From NCBI GenBank assembly GCA_900073065.1, contig FJOG01000017.1:1050149-1114148 (forward strand): a DNA stretch of 64,000 bases. Direction: 5' to 3'. This document shows, in pieces, positions 1 to 11,100 of this stretch (the stretch's first letter is position 1; the number at the start of each line of letters is the position of its first letter). Made by a program: the position numbers and the translations under genes. The stretch comes from Phialocephala subalpina. Its lineage: Eukaryota > Ascomycota > Leotiomycetes > Helotiales > Mollisiaceae. The notes below the pieces were generated by a model that was given only the letters and a program-made list of their open reading frames with translations, was not told the origin of the DNA and searched no databases.

Positions 1-1369
1 TCGTCCAGCACCACGCCCTTACTATGATCAGGGAACATCCTACCTCGTTCCTGGAGTCAGCGGCGTGACGACCGTTCGCAGATCCAGGTCTACGAGTCGT
101 CGTCGTCCGATTACTCCTCCTTCTCCTCAGCCTGCTCCTGCGCCACCGGTTATCATCAATAATCGTATTTATAACGATTACGAGGATGATGACTATCTTC
201 CCCTTGCGCCGAGACACCATGAACGTCGTGAACGATCGAGATCTCGTGCTTCTTCGTTTGTCTCTCCGCGCGATTCAAGAGATGAGTGGGAGATTGAGAG
301 ATTGAGGAGGGAGGTGGATGAGGTTAAATATGATCGTAAGCGAGATGACTATGAGATCGAGAAAGCTCGCAGGGAGCTCGAAGCATATAGGATTGCTCAC
401 AGCCGTGATGAGTATGAACAAGAGAAGACAAGAAGGGAGCTGGAGAAGTACCGTGCGGCTCTCAGTCGCGATGACTATGAACAGGACAGGATAAGGAGGG
501 AACTGGAAGCATACAGGGTGGCTCATACTCGGGACGAATACGAAGTTGAGAAGGCTAAGAGAGAGGTCGAGCTATACCGATTGGAGAAAGAACGTCTGGA
601 CGAGGAGAAGCGAATCAAGAAGCAGATCTCTCAGACGAAGGAGGACATGGAGCTGGAAGCCACCAAGAAGGAACTTCAAGCATACAAGGCCGCAAAGAAA
701 CGTGAGGAGGAAGAAGCTCGCATCAAGAAGGAGATGGAGATGAAGAGGATAATGGAGGAGAAGAAGGCCGCAGATGAGAAGGCACGTCTTAAGAAGGAAT
801 CCGAAGCAGCAATCGAGAAATACAAGATTGAAATGGCGGAAAAGGCAGCGAAGGAAAAGAAAGAGAAGGAGGAGCGAGAGAAGGAGTATCAGAAACGTAT
901 GGAAGAAGACTTGCGTAAGTCTGGTATGGATGAACGACAAATTGCAGTGGTGCTCAAGAAGGACAAGGGCGTTGATCCTGCCCGACCAACATATACCAGA
1001 ATGTCTCGCCGCCATCTCTCCATTGAGACCTTGAACCGATATAGGATTGATTATGAGTTTGATCAGGTGAGGAAAGTCTCAAACAACTTCAGATCAAGAG
1101 CTAACACCCATATTCAGGACCCTGACTACATCTTAATCAAACGATGGGTGCCAGAGTATGAGCAAGACTTCCTTTGGTCTCACACCAGAGAGATCAGGGA
1201 GCGCAGAAGAGCAGAGCCCGTCCTTCTCCTCGAGGAACGGAAGTCGTCGAAGTCTAGACACAAGCACCACGATGACGAACTTCAATTGGTGATTGAGAAG
1301 AAGCACAAGCATGAGCGAAAACCCTCACCATCTCCAATCTTGCAATGGGTCGCTGGCAGCAGACGTTGA
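1..1369 (+). CDS. Charged coiled-coil protein with C-terminal DUF8035-like domain (5' end outside window)
   Basis: The frame is open from base 2 with no ATG, so the protein starts upstream of the window; the GTG at 65 is not a credible start. The visible part begins with an Arg/Ser- and Pro-rich stretch, then a long Lys/Glu/Arg coiled coil containing five 21-residue repeats. It ends in a conserved block with MSRRHLSIETL, then YEFDQ spliced to DPDYILIKRWVPEYEQD. That block matches, from memory, the fungal DUF8035 domain. An intron at 1067-1117 (51 nt, GTGAGG..TTCAG, CTAAC branch) interrupts the conserved block. It contains no stop and keeps frame, so an ORF reading hides it. Function unknown; charged, probably intracellular. 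Stop TGA at 1367-1369. Confidence 0.8.
   Translation, partial: RPAPRPYYDQGTSYLVPGVSGVTTVRRSRSTSRRRPITPPSPQPAPAPPVIINNRIYNDYEDDDYLPLAPRHHERRERSRSRASSFVSPRDSRDEWEIERLRREVDEVKYDRKRDDYEIEKARRELEAYRIAHSRDEYEQEKTRRELEKYRAALSRDDYEQDRIRRELEAYRVAHTRDEYEVEKAKREVELYRLEKERLDEEKRIKKQISQTKEDMELEATKKELQAYKAAKKREEEEARIKKEMEMKRIMEEKKAADEKARLKKESEAAIEKYKIEMAEKAAKEKKEKEEREKEYQKRMEEDLRKSGMDERQIAVVLKKDKGVDPARPTYTRMSRRHLSIETLNRYRIDYEFDQVRKVSNNFRSRANTHIQDPDYILIKRWVPEYEQDFLWSHTREIRERRRAEPVLLLEERKSSKSRHKHHDDELQLVIEKKHKHERKPSPSPILQWVAGSRR
278..592 (+). repeat. Five in-frame 63-bp tandem repeats inside the coding sequence
   Basis: Five consecutive 21-residue units begin with RDE/RDD plus an aromatic pair and contain a REL/REV core (for example RDEYEQEKTRRELEKYRAAL). 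The period of 63 bp preserves frame and the coiled-coil register. Units are diverged at DNA level, so the expansion is not recent. Confidence 0.8.
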
Positions 1370-1637
1370 TGATATCTTACGGCAGAATAGAAAACATGGG
1401 ATGTATGAGCGGGGTTTGGAGTTTTATGTCGACATTACGAATTTCGGTTTTCATGCCTTATGAACTTGGAATACCCACTCAATGATACTTTGAGAAGGAA
1501 TTGAAATGACTCTTTCCTCCCTCCTTTGTGATGTCTGAGCTGGTGAAATTGACATATTGGCCACTTGACCAACCTGAAGTCTGTAACAGAGTGGTATCTC
1601 ATTTATGCACTGAAAGTGGTGATAATACATGAAGTCA

Positions 1638-2653
1638 TCATACAACGTGAGCTTTGCCCAACGCAAGCTCAGCTCTTCTAACAAGCTCTTCGTACAAGGT
1701 CCAAGCCAAGGCCGAGCTAATAGCCTTGCGACCCATCCTCAAGCCCAAGCCATCAAAGAGAGACTTGAAGCCATCTTCTTGTATCATCTTCTTTCCAGCG
1801 TGTAGCATATTATGGTAGTGTTTCGGTTGTAATTGGATTCTGGTCTTAATAGCATCGAAGGGGTTCGTGATAGCTGTTGCCATTCCGGCTGCCAGAACTC
1901 CAGAGCCGAAGTTGATTGATGCTGAAGCGGAGCCCGTCATGCCTACACGCTCTTGTCCTGCTACGGGAAGCTTCTGGGATACTAGACTGAGGCGTTTCTT
2001 GAGTTGTTCATAGAATAAGACATAAAGTCCTGCATATGGAGCATCGCGAACAGCAGTTGCTCCAAAACCTGAGAAGAAGCCCTTGAGCCCTTCTGTCCTC
2101 AGAATGTCCTTGCTGGCTCCAGTGATTGACTTATATGCGTAGAGGTTGGACTCATATCGGACTTTGATAACCGTCATAGGCATCAATATGAACCCTGCCC
2201 CAGTCCTTGCAATAGCTCCCGTCGTCAAGTTTGCGAGATTCGACAGTTTCGGAAGTGAAGAAGAATGACTCTGGATAGCATTTTTGTCTATGGCTCCGAT
2301 GGAAGCCAGCAGATTTGAACGAGCAACATTCCGTCGTAAGGCATTTAAGGTCGTAAAGTATATGGCAGATCCAAAGCCAGTCCTTAGAGCCGAGGGAAGT
2401 GTTCCGCGCCAGAAAGACCGTATCGAGGTGGAGGATTTCGAGATCTCGCGAATGGTAGCTAGCAGTGAGCTATGTCCAGACTGTTGGACTCGTGTTTTCA
2501 GCAGATCCGCAGGTTGGAGAAGTACGGCAGAGAGTACGCCTGACCCCAGACCAGCTACAAAGTGGAATGCTTCAAGGTGTTAGCAGAGAACGAGGTCAGA
2601 ACTTGGAGGAGCTTGCAAGTAGACGATTTCCCAGCTTGACGGCCATTGGACAT
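1638..2653 (-). CDS. HEM25: Mitochondrial glycine carrier, SLC25A38/Hem25 family
   Basis: This is a mitochondrial inner-membrane carrier; the family imports glycine for haem synthesis (established for yeast Hem25 and human SLC25A38). Three carrier repeats are visible: [12 protein letters not shown], then [12 protein letters not shown], then [12 protein letters not shown], each carrying the PX[DE]XX[KR] type signature or its family variant. The block [20 protein letters not shown] is strongly diagnostic of this subfamily. Proposed exons are 2641-2653 and 1638-2569, giving 314 residues, close to the yeast length. The first exon is only 13 nt (Met-Ser-Asn-Gly plus one base) and its donor GTCAAG is weak, so the exact N terminus is less certain than the rest. 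The gene is divergent from the NIT2-like gene. Confidence 0.9.
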
Positions 2654-3294
2654 TTCGACTTTTGTTTCTCACAACGACATAATGTGAGGAAGGAAGTTGT
2701 GACCCTTCGCGGGGCTATCGTGAGTTCATATTGTCGTGAGAATTGGGGGTGACTCTTGCGATTGTTGAGAGAAGTAAGAAAGTTTCTTGATCACCGATCA
2801 GACCCGAGAGGTCGGATCGCGCACGTCATGACACGCCTTTACACGTGCAAGATCCACTTTTGGACGACCTCCATCTTTGCATCGTGAGTCAACTTTGGAC
2901 TTTGAATTCTTCAAGGAGGAAGTCATTGTCAGTCTTGTTTGAATTCTAGCACCTGTTTACCAAAGTTGGTGACTAGGCAGATTTGCGCGGATCGAAAGGA
3001 ACGTCTCTTCGTCTCGGCATTATCAGGAAAGTCATCTCAAGATTGATACAAAACCATCAAGACTATTTTATCAAGCTGGTCTGCACTTGAAGAGGAGATT
3101 TTTTGCATTAGCATCTGGCAAGGCTTGAGACCTGAAGCTACCGTTAGTGTCCATCTACCACGGCCATCTCCTGATTATCAGCAAGTTTTTGAAACCTTGG
3201 GACAACATAGCAATAGCAGTCAGTAGTCTCCTTGAAATTTCAAATTGGTACTGAATGATGGTAGGCTGTAGGTCAGCTGTGTTCAACAGCTTCT
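2654..3294. promoter_or_regulatory. Divergent intergenic region between HEM25 and the NIT2-like gene
   Basis: About 0.6 kb between two outward-facing starts. I see no long ORF or RNA gene. Codons for the expected first strand of the amidase (Ala-Val-Gly-Gln-Leu at 3265-3279) lie here, directly after a TAG that could be a splice acceptor, so part of the region may be leader or first exon of the amidase. Confidence 0.5.
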
Positions 3295-4405
3295 ATGGCC
3301 CATAATCTTGCTCTCTGTCAAGTTCTTGTCAAGAAAGCAGTGGCGGCAGGAGCAAAGGTAAGTCCATTGCGATTGGGTAAGTACGTAAATGTGTCCTGAT
3401 TATGTTACAGGCACTTTTCCTTCCCGAGGCAACGGTAAGACATATTGCAATTTGCTGCTCCTTTTCGAATGGTTTGCGTAGATGTCGAGACAATCTTTTC
3501 GTGGATGTCTATTTCATTTGTCAAAAGCAAAAATAAAGGACCGTACTTTGAATGCCTGCCGAGTTTTGATAGAGCCTCCAGTATATTCTTGACGTGCCAT
3601 CCCATCACTGATGAAGCATAGGACTACATCGCGCTCAATGCTCAAGAGTCAAAATCCCTCGCTCTTCCCATGGAGACAAGCCCCTTCGTTCTCGGACTTC
3701 GAAAAGCCGCAAAAGAGTCGGCTTTAGCAATCAATGTAGGCATTCACGTCTCCATGAGCAACGGAAAGTTGGCGAATAGAAGCTGCTGGATCAATGAGAA
3801 AGGCGACATAGAATCCTACTACGACAAACTGCACATGTTCGATTACGGAGCTTTGCGGGAGAGCAACAGTGTGGAAGGTGGAAAGACAATTGTGCCTCCG
3901 GTAAACACCGTCATCGGACGAGTTGGCTTGATGATATGCTTTGATGTGAGTAGCACCCCCTAATGTTAGAAAGTTCTATTGACATGAGGCAGCTTCGATT
4001 CCCTGAAGTTAGTTTAGCACTCAAGCGCCAGGACGCTCAAATCATCACCTACCCTTCAGCATTCACAGTGAAGACTGGACAAGCTCACTGGGAGACGCTA
4101 TTGAAATCAAGAGCCATTGAAACTCAGGCTTATGTCGTTGCCGCAGCTCAAGTTGGAGCTCATAACGAGAAGCGGACAAGCTATGGGCACTCGATGGTGG
4201 TAGACCCATGGGGAAAGGTGCTTCTGGATATGACAGGAGAAGAGAGTGAGGCGGGGATTGGTGTTGTGGATATTGACCTTGATTACAGGGAGAAGATCAA
4301 GAGCGAGATGCCATTGTTGAGGAGGATGTAAGTTGAAAGTTTGACTTGAAGCTAGCTTTTCATTGCTGACTTGAGGTATATAGTGATGTATACCCGGAAA
4401 TATAG
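3295..4405 (+). CDS. Nitrilase-superfamily amidase, NIT2-like (omega-amidase / deaminated glutathione amidase)
   Basis: A carbon-nitrogen hydrolase. The family catalytic triad is visible: Glu in LFLPEA (residue 27), Lys in YYDKLHMFD (98), Cys in MICFD-LRFPE (135). NIT-type enzymes hydrolyse omega-amides or deaminated glutathione in cytosol or mitochondria; which substrate applies here cannot be told. Exons: 3295-3357, 3411-3434, 3622-3945, 3993-4327, 4384-4405 (255 residues). The second exon is 24 nt and carries the catalytic Glu. The last exon gives the family-typical ending DVYPEI; without splicing the frame stops at 4331. The start is uncertain: the Val-Gly-Gln-Leu strand expected upstream is encoded but has no in-frame ATG. 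The chosen ATG is the first in frame and leaves the protein about 15-20 residues shorter at the N terminus than I would expect. Confidence 0.88.
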
Positions 4406-4807
4406 ATAGAGTAAATCTTGCCTGGCTTCTCTGTCCTGTGTTGGGCCTTGATCATCAATGACATGCTCGAGATTGCCCGGCAAGATACCTCTCAACGTCC
4501 TCGAAATGGGATGCTTCAGAATTAGGTTCGAGGAATACGTGACGCATCATGGCAGTCCTCTATGCGGTAGAAATCGAAAATCGAATTATCGGTGCTTTGG
4601 CTATTGGTGCTCTGGGCTATACGTCTTTACATGCAATGCTACTTTTCCGTCCCAAACGCCTACGATGCTATTCGTTGAATCATAGCCGCTCTCGCTGTTG
4701 AATCTCTGGCGTCCTTCCCTTCTCTGCAACCGCCTCCAGCAGTCTCGCTACACACCGGAACTTCATCTGCATCACCTCATGCACTCCCTCGTGTCCTCAT
4801 GTACCAC
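4406..4807. other. Convergent intergenic region
   Basis: Between the 3' ends of the NIT2-like gene and OPI3. No conserved ORF, RNA gene or repeat seen; probably the two 3' UTRs. Confidence 0.5.
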
Positions 4808-5587
4808 TTATAGCTCCTTCTTTCCACCCTTGCGGGCTCTCTCTCGCTTCGCATAGATTTCGGCGGTGAAAGGATCCTCATATTGCAGAGCGATCAAGTA
4901 CACAAGCAGAATCTCCGCCGTCAGCATGATTCCAGCCGGCTTGCCGTACCAGAGAGCTGATCCGAGGAAGGTCATCGTAGAGCCGTAGTACATGGGGGAA
5001 TCAGTGACGTTGAACGGGAATCCAGTCACAATATCATCCATCAGGATGCCGAAGTAGTCACCAAGGTATGTGCCAGTAACGCCAAGTGCCCACATTGAGG
5101 AAACGACGAGAATATTGCCTGCGGCCATGAGAGCATATGCAATGTAGGTTGAGACTGCGGATTCAAGGAGTGGATGGGTGGGTTGGTCGTGAAGGGCTCG
5201 TTCGTAGAGAAAGTCGCGGAAGATACCAAGGGAGAAGATCGTCACGGCGAGGCCATAGCATGCTCTGAGAGAGTTCCCGCCTGCGAGCTTCGTGAGGAGC
5301 TTGTTGTGGTATTCTGAGAGCTTTGTTAGGTGGAGGTGTGGAAGGTGGGCGTTCGAAGCTACCTTGACGGGCGACAGTGCTGGAAACGAGTCAGCGAGCT
5401 CACACAAGGGTGGTTTGAAAGATGAAGCTTACTTCCAGAAGATAGGATTGAATGCGATTGAGGCAGCAGCAACTGTAGGACTTGCATGAGCTTCTAGCTC
5501 CCACCAGGTACCAGGTACAAGCTTACCAGCAAGACTTTTCTGGTCAAAGTCTACAAGACCTTTGTTTGAACCTAGGAAACTCGTCAT
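4808..5587 (-). CDS. OPI3: Phospholipid methyltransferase (phosphatidyl-N-methylethanolamine N-methyltransferase)
   Basis: Catalyses the last two SAM-dependent methylations of phosphatidylethanolamine to phosphatidylcholine in the ER membrane. Class II PEMT signatures: SIAFNPIFWN then TVARQEYHNKLLTK near the N terminus, several hydrophobic membrane segments, the SAM/lipid region SPMYYGSTMTFLGSALWYG, and the acidic end EDPFTAEIYAKRER. Exons: 5433-5587, 5363-5379 and 4808-5313 (225 residues). The middle exon is only 17 nt but completes the conserved FWN-TVARQ-EY block, so it is real. Exon 1 contains a 36-nt in-frame stretch (5491-5526) starting GTAAGC and ending AAG. It may be coding or a very short intron; removing it gives 213 residues, nearer the yeast enzyme. 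Confidence 0.93.
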
Positions 5588-5954
5588 GATGCCCCGAGTG
5601 ATCGCTATGCAGCTTCAAAAGAGGGTATGCGAGGGATTGAGGAAAGGGATTACGGCTTTGGGGTTGTAGTTGTACAAGTGTTCGGCCTAGGAATAACTTA
5701 GGGGACGGACCAACAAATCACAAGCAAATCCGATGACGTCGAAGCGAGGCCGAAATCTGGAGGGAAGTTCAGGGCTTTTAGAGAACATTCCGATATGGGA
5801 CATTTGTTTGTGTCAAAAGTCATGATTGTACTAAAGTGATTTTTGTGATAATAAAAGGACGCCCGATACGCCCTTGCCCTGGATATCGATACGCCAATGA
5901 ATCCATGCCCCACCATGCCGTTTCCTGTTGGAGATAAAGTAACCGCAAATGTGA
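5588..5954. promoter_or_regulatory. OPI3 upstream region / RXT2 3' flank
   Basis: 367 bp between the OPI3 start and the RXT2 stop, both on the minus strand. It must hold the OPI3 promoter and the RXT2 3' UTR. I could not identify an inositol/choline-type element with confidence. Confidence 0.45.
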
Positions 5955-7557
5955 CTACTGCCGCCGCGTTCTGGTTTTCTTGGCTGTCGTTGCAGCATCC
6001 TCTTCTTCTTCATCTTGACCTTTCTTAAGATCCTCGTCTAGTCCCCATTCATCCTTGTCGTACCAGTCCTCACCATCTGACATATCTCTGATGTGAGCTT
6101 CTGCTTTGGCCCATTTCATGACCTCCTTGCGTTGTCGGTCTGCTCTAAGCAAGCCCTCGTAAACCTTTTCGGCACCACGACACACCTCCTCCTGCTTCTG
6201 TATGTAGAGCTGAAGTAGCCGTCGTGTCTCGTCCGCTTCATGCTGCGGCAGACCTTGGTTGCGATCTGGATGGGATACTGGCGGTGCTAGGAAATAAGCA
6301 CTGACTTCCATATCGTCGCCAGCCTCGGGTGTTATGGACCTAGTTGCGCTTGCCGCTGTGTTGTCTGAAGCTGCCTGCGCTTGAGCTCGAGTTCGCATTC
6401 GTGTGACTGGGATGTCATCCTGATCGTCCAGTCCAGTCTCGGTTTCTATCAAGTCTACATCCACATTATCTGCTTGGTTCTCGATGGCGTCGCCCGAAGT
6501 TTTCGATGACGGTTCACCTTGTGCCAAGTCCTTGCCAGCTGATGAATCCTCTCCAGCCACATTTCTTTCTGGGGCCGCCAGTTGGTCCGACTTCACAGTG
6601 CTCGAAAGCCCCATGTTCCCGTTTGGCAACGGATGCCCATGTTCGAGGTCTGTCTGCTCTACGGTAGGTGTCATTTGAATGTCATCGTCAGCAACCTGCT
6701 TGCCATTCGCAGGCTTTGAGCCCTCGGCAAATGATCCGACATAATGCGCCTCCATGGTCAACAATTTCGGAGCAGAAAAGGCATCATCTGAGGCCATTGT
6801 TCCCGTTGACCCATGGTCTGCCTCGTCTCGAGCTCTCCTGAGTATATTGTGAGTTGGATCCCGCTCATCGACGAACATTTCAATATCATTCTCGGTCACC
6901 ACGCTCTCACAGGGTATCCATGTATTGTCGCCGCTCAGCCTCGTAAGCAGATGTTTGATTCTCCAAAGTGATGCTTTCTCTTTCTTCACCATATCGCCAG
7001 CATGTCTCGTAAGCTCCGTGAGTGTTTTCGAGGTGAAGGGTTTTGACAATGTTGGATGGTCTGGCAAGTCGGAAGCTGCAGTAAGAGGTGCGAGTAGATC
7101 TGAGAAAATGTCAGCTACAGAGTATACATATCATTGGGACAGACTGACGCTCAATCTTCACATCTGCGTAAGGGTCAAACTCGGCAGCATTAGCCCTCGC
7201 AGCTTGTGCAGCTTCTCCCTCGTCGTCGCTTGCGATTTCTGATCCATCTTCGTCCACGAGTACGGGGTTGTTGCTTATAATATCTCGCTGATAGCCTGCA
7301 TGTTCAATCGTCTGTCGTCGCCGTTAGCTGTGTGTCAAAGGATCACAGCTAGGAATACTCACTCTCTTATAGACATTTGGACCTGACGGAGGTGCCAATT
7401 GACCTTCATGGACGAATCTCGCCTTCTTCCGTAGCTTGTTCCCTCTGTTCGTAAGCTGCTCAATTGAACTGTCTGAATCTGAATCGTAGGCCTTCCTCTT
7501 CAGAGCCTTTTTCATGCCCATAATGGCTTCAGCGAAAATCTCAGCCTGCGACAACAT
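5955..7557 (-). CDS. RXT2: RXT2, subunit of the Rpd3L histone deacetylase complex
   Basis: Nuclear component of the large Rpd3 deacetylase complex; no enzymatic residues of its own. The N-terminal RXT2 domain is clear: AEAIMGMKKALKRKAYDSDS, then NRGNKLRKKARFVHEGQL, then after splicing EHAGYQRDIISNNP, then DLPDHPTLSKPFTSKTLTEL. The rest is acidic and low in complexity, with a C-terminal acidic/basic tail. Exons: 7363-7557, 7149-7311, 5955-7099 (500 residues; introns of 51 and 49 nt). The ATG at 7557 gives the N terminus expected for the family. Its 5' neighbour, a small unknown ORF on the same strand, ends 5 nt upstream, leaving no room for a separate promoter. Confidence 0.93.
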
Positions 7558-7562
7558 GGCGA

Positions 7563-7931
7563 CTAGCTGGCAGGCTCGAGAATATATGGAAGGTCGATCA
7601 AATTTAGTAGCTTAGAGGCAGACTCGCGGTCATCTGCAATTTTCCGTTGAGGGGTCGAGGAGGAGGAAGGGTTCGAGAAGCTGAGAATGTACGTCGAAGG
7701 CACAGAGATTTCGGAATCTTTGGGGCCCGATAACGTTATTGTTGAAGGCTCAGGGCGGAGCTGAATCGTGTTGTCCTTTGCAGATGGGTGAGGTTGTGAA
7801 GGTCTAGCCAATACGTAGTATTTGGGGTCGGCAAGGTTATTGTACAAACAAGGCTGAAGGGTGGTCTGTGCATGACGCGCTCCGGCGGGATATTTGAGTG
7901 GAGAGTCAATGTACAGAGGATCTTCGATCAT
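7563..7931 (-). CDS. Small hypothetical protein (122 aa) immediately upstream of RXT2
   Basis: An intact 122-codon ORF with ATG at 7931 and TAG at 7563-7565, five bases before the RXT2 ATG. I do not recognise the family. It is Pro/Ser rich in the middle with two hydrophobic beta-like stretches (YYVLARP, STYILSFS) and no signal peptide or membrane segment. It is in a different frame from RXT2, whose own N terminus looks complete, so it is not an obvious N-terminal extension. It could be a real short gene on a shared transcript, an upstream ORF in a long RXT2 leader, or a chance frame. Confidence 0.4.
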   Translation of the reverse strand: MIEDPLYIDSPLKYPAGARHAQTTLQPCLYNNLADPKYYVLARPSQPHPSAKDNTIQLRPEPSTITLSGPKDSEISVPSTYILSFSNPSSSSTPQRKIADDRESASKLLNLIDLPYILEPAS

Positions 7932-8118
7932 TCACCAAGGGAAACAAAATCCGGCCGTCGACATGCGAAATGATCTATACCAATCTCTAGAATTTTATTT
8001 GGAGCCTCCTAACTTTATCTGCTAGTATCACAACTGGAATCATATGCAACCTTCGAACTATCGAAAGCTTTGGTAAACCGCCAGGCTCTGCTTATGGAGA
8101 CTTCAGGTCTACGACGCC
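7932..8118. promoter_or_regulatory. Short divergent promoter between the RXT2 side and TRAPPC11
   Basis: Only 187 bp separate the 122-codon ORF from the divergent TRAPPC11 ATG. If that ORF is not coding, the RXT2 to TRAPPC11 gap is 561 bp. Confidence 0.45.
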
Positions 8119-11100
8119 ATGGACGGGTATGCGCCGGCCTATGTGGCTCATAATATACCGCTGTTGATTGTGTCAGGATTGGGTTCTCAGTCAGAGAAGA
8201 ATACAACATTAGCAGAGAGCGGGCCTCGAATAACTTCCGAAATACCACCTATGGAATCAGAAGACGCTACAGTTTTAAGGAGACACTTCGAGGAAAGTGA
8301 TGGTTCCAGTTTGGCCTGGAACTCTCGGGAATATAGTGGGAGGAACAAATTCAAAGTGAAACTTGTTGGAAGGGTAGTTCAAGCAAACCAAGTGATTCTT
8401 CTACCAGTCACTGAAGCTCGATAGGACTATACATTACCCGTTCGCGACGCTCATCCACCTCCCTCTCAAGCGACTAGCCCAACTATAAAGCCTGTGTTAC
8501 ATTCAGCACTCTCTCCACTAAGTCCTGGCTCATCGCTATTCCCTGACGGCTTGTTTGACTCAAAGTGGATAGAAAAACACCAAGAGCTTGTTCCAAGTGC
8601 CTATGTGTCCTTCTACACTTTCACCTCTGATCCGACATCATCAACATTGCATGACAACCAATTGAAGACCGACATCAACAGAATCAGGGGTATACTGAGT
8701 CAATCCGGGTTCAAAACTCGGCTTATAGTTGCTCTTCTCAGCGAGAAATCTATTGTGCAATCTCCGGACGTTGAAGAGCGTCTTGCCAATATTCGTAAAG
8801 CAACTGGTCTTGATGCCAAAACTTCTTTGTTCTTCTTACCGCCTCAAAGTTCTCCGGTGGAACTGAAGGCATTCGTTGAAACGATCATCTCAACGATATA
8901 TCCAATATGCATTGAATATTACCGAGATCTCAGCAAACATTCAAGAAGGAAACGGAATAGAGGTGTTGTTCCCCCTCCGACTGCCCCCCCAACCTCAGGA
9001 ACATCTCAGACACTGTCTAGCCAAGGTTGGAATGTTCGCTATGACCTTAAGCTTGGTATTTTTGCGGAATTCCGACAAGAGATGGATTCTGCTGTTCGTT
9101 CTTATGAAAGTGGCTACGAAGTGCTTCTAGGGCCAGATGTTCTGGAAGCTATAGCTAGCTGGAGTCCAAGATGGGACCAAGCTCGTCTGCTTGCTGACAT
9201 CTTCGCGATTCGTATATTGCGTTGCTTGCTCTGGAACGTGAATGGCACCGCCGCTGTCCGCCGATGGCAGTCGCATCGTGAAAGGATACGAGATTTTGTC
9301 GACCGCAGGGGCAAAGGATCAGCCACTTACGGTTGGGAGGCCTGGGAAGCTAGATGGGCGATGGTTATGGCTGAACTCATTCGAAAAGCATCGATTCCCG
9401 ACTTTGGAAGTCCCTTGATATTCTTGCCAACCGAGAAAACGATCGCTATTGGGGAGAGAGTAGAGCCGTGGGAGTACCTACACCACCCAGGCTATTGGTA
9501 TCGTGCTGCATCTAGACATCTCTTGGCACGTCGCAGTCTGGCCTTCGCAATACCTGAAGAAGACCGATCACCACCTGGATATTCACCAGCCTCTCAGATT
9601 GCAAGCAAAGCATATACATACGATACATATCTCTGCCCTGAACCGCACGAGGAAAGTCCACTGCCTGGCCACACAGGCATTGATCACTCATTGCTCATTG
9701 TCGAGGTGTTGGGCAAGGCAATATCTGAGTTTGGTCAAAGAGGCCAATTACGACTTGTGCAAGAGCTTCAACTTTTGTCGGGAGGGGAAAGTATAAAACG
9801 AGAAGCATGTGACGATGCTTTGAAGATGCTCCGTCCTCTATGGCAGAAAATGTCATATCGATCAGAGGGCTGGTGGGGTGCAGTCGAAGAAGTAGGCTGG
9901 GCTTTGAGAAAGGCGGCCGTTCTTGCTGGTGATGGTGGCTCTATCATTGCCGTGGATTGGGAATTGATGAACAAGTGTACGAGAAGATATTCTCTACGTT
10001 TTCTTGGTCGCTCACTAACTGCTCTTAGGTTTCACTCATCACCCCACATGGCATTATGACCTTTCAAAGTCCCTCGATGGCCTAGACAATCTCAAAGCAA
10101 AGCCCGCTGTCGTGCTCCATGCCAAGGAACTAGCTTCCTTCCTTTCCGCCAGCTACGTTTTCGAGTACCCAGAAGGTAAAGTTGGAGAACTTTGCTCCTC
10201 ACAGCTAGCAGTCACCTCGAATGCTTTTGCAACAGCGGCCCCTGTCACGCTCTCAGAAATCAAGCTTGACTATGATGGAAGCATGAAGCCCTTGATTTTG
10301 AAGCATAAAGAACCGAGCAAAGACGATGCCGGCAGTTCAGAGGTGCGCTCTGATAGCATTCATCTCAGCAAAGTATCTTTGAGCGAGGATTCTCACGACG
10401 ACCGGCCTGTCTTGCTTGGAGAGGCTAGCTTGACTTTCAGACCTGGCCAAACAAGAGTTTTTGAATTTAGCAGTGTCTTGAGGGAAGCTGGAGATGCGAA
10501 TGCCTCTTCGGCAAACTTCTCAGTCGCCAACGACCACTTTAATCTCGAGTACATTCACCCTTTCGAACAAACCACCACGCCGGATGTATGGTGGGGAGAG
10601 ACAGGAGTCAAGAAGAGGATAGTGCGGCCAGAGCCTTTCTCGATCACGGTGTTGCCTAAGCCACCGAAGATAGAGCTCGCATTTGTTGGCCTGGAGCCCC
10701 AATACTACACGAATGAGCAAATTGCTTTGAAGCTCGAAGTTCTCAACGGAGAAGAGGTTGACTCCGTGGTAAGTCTCGACGTACGCCTCATTGGCGAAGA
10801 TGCTCCACCAATTGATATCGATGATATGAACGGAACCGGCACCGAGAATACGGAGACTGGGACTGAGCTCGATGGAACACCGCTTGGTAGAATTACTGCT
10901 GCTGGCATATCCGCAGTCACAATCAATATCCCCCCACTCGACTTGCCCTCGACATACGAGCTATCTGTCAAAGCGGCCTACCACCTCGTATCAGACATGG
11001 AAACTTCAGTCTACCGTTCTATGTCTATGCAGCTAGAAGTCATCAACCCATTTGAAGCTAATTACGACTTCTCCCCTCGCATCCATCCAGCGCCGTGGCC

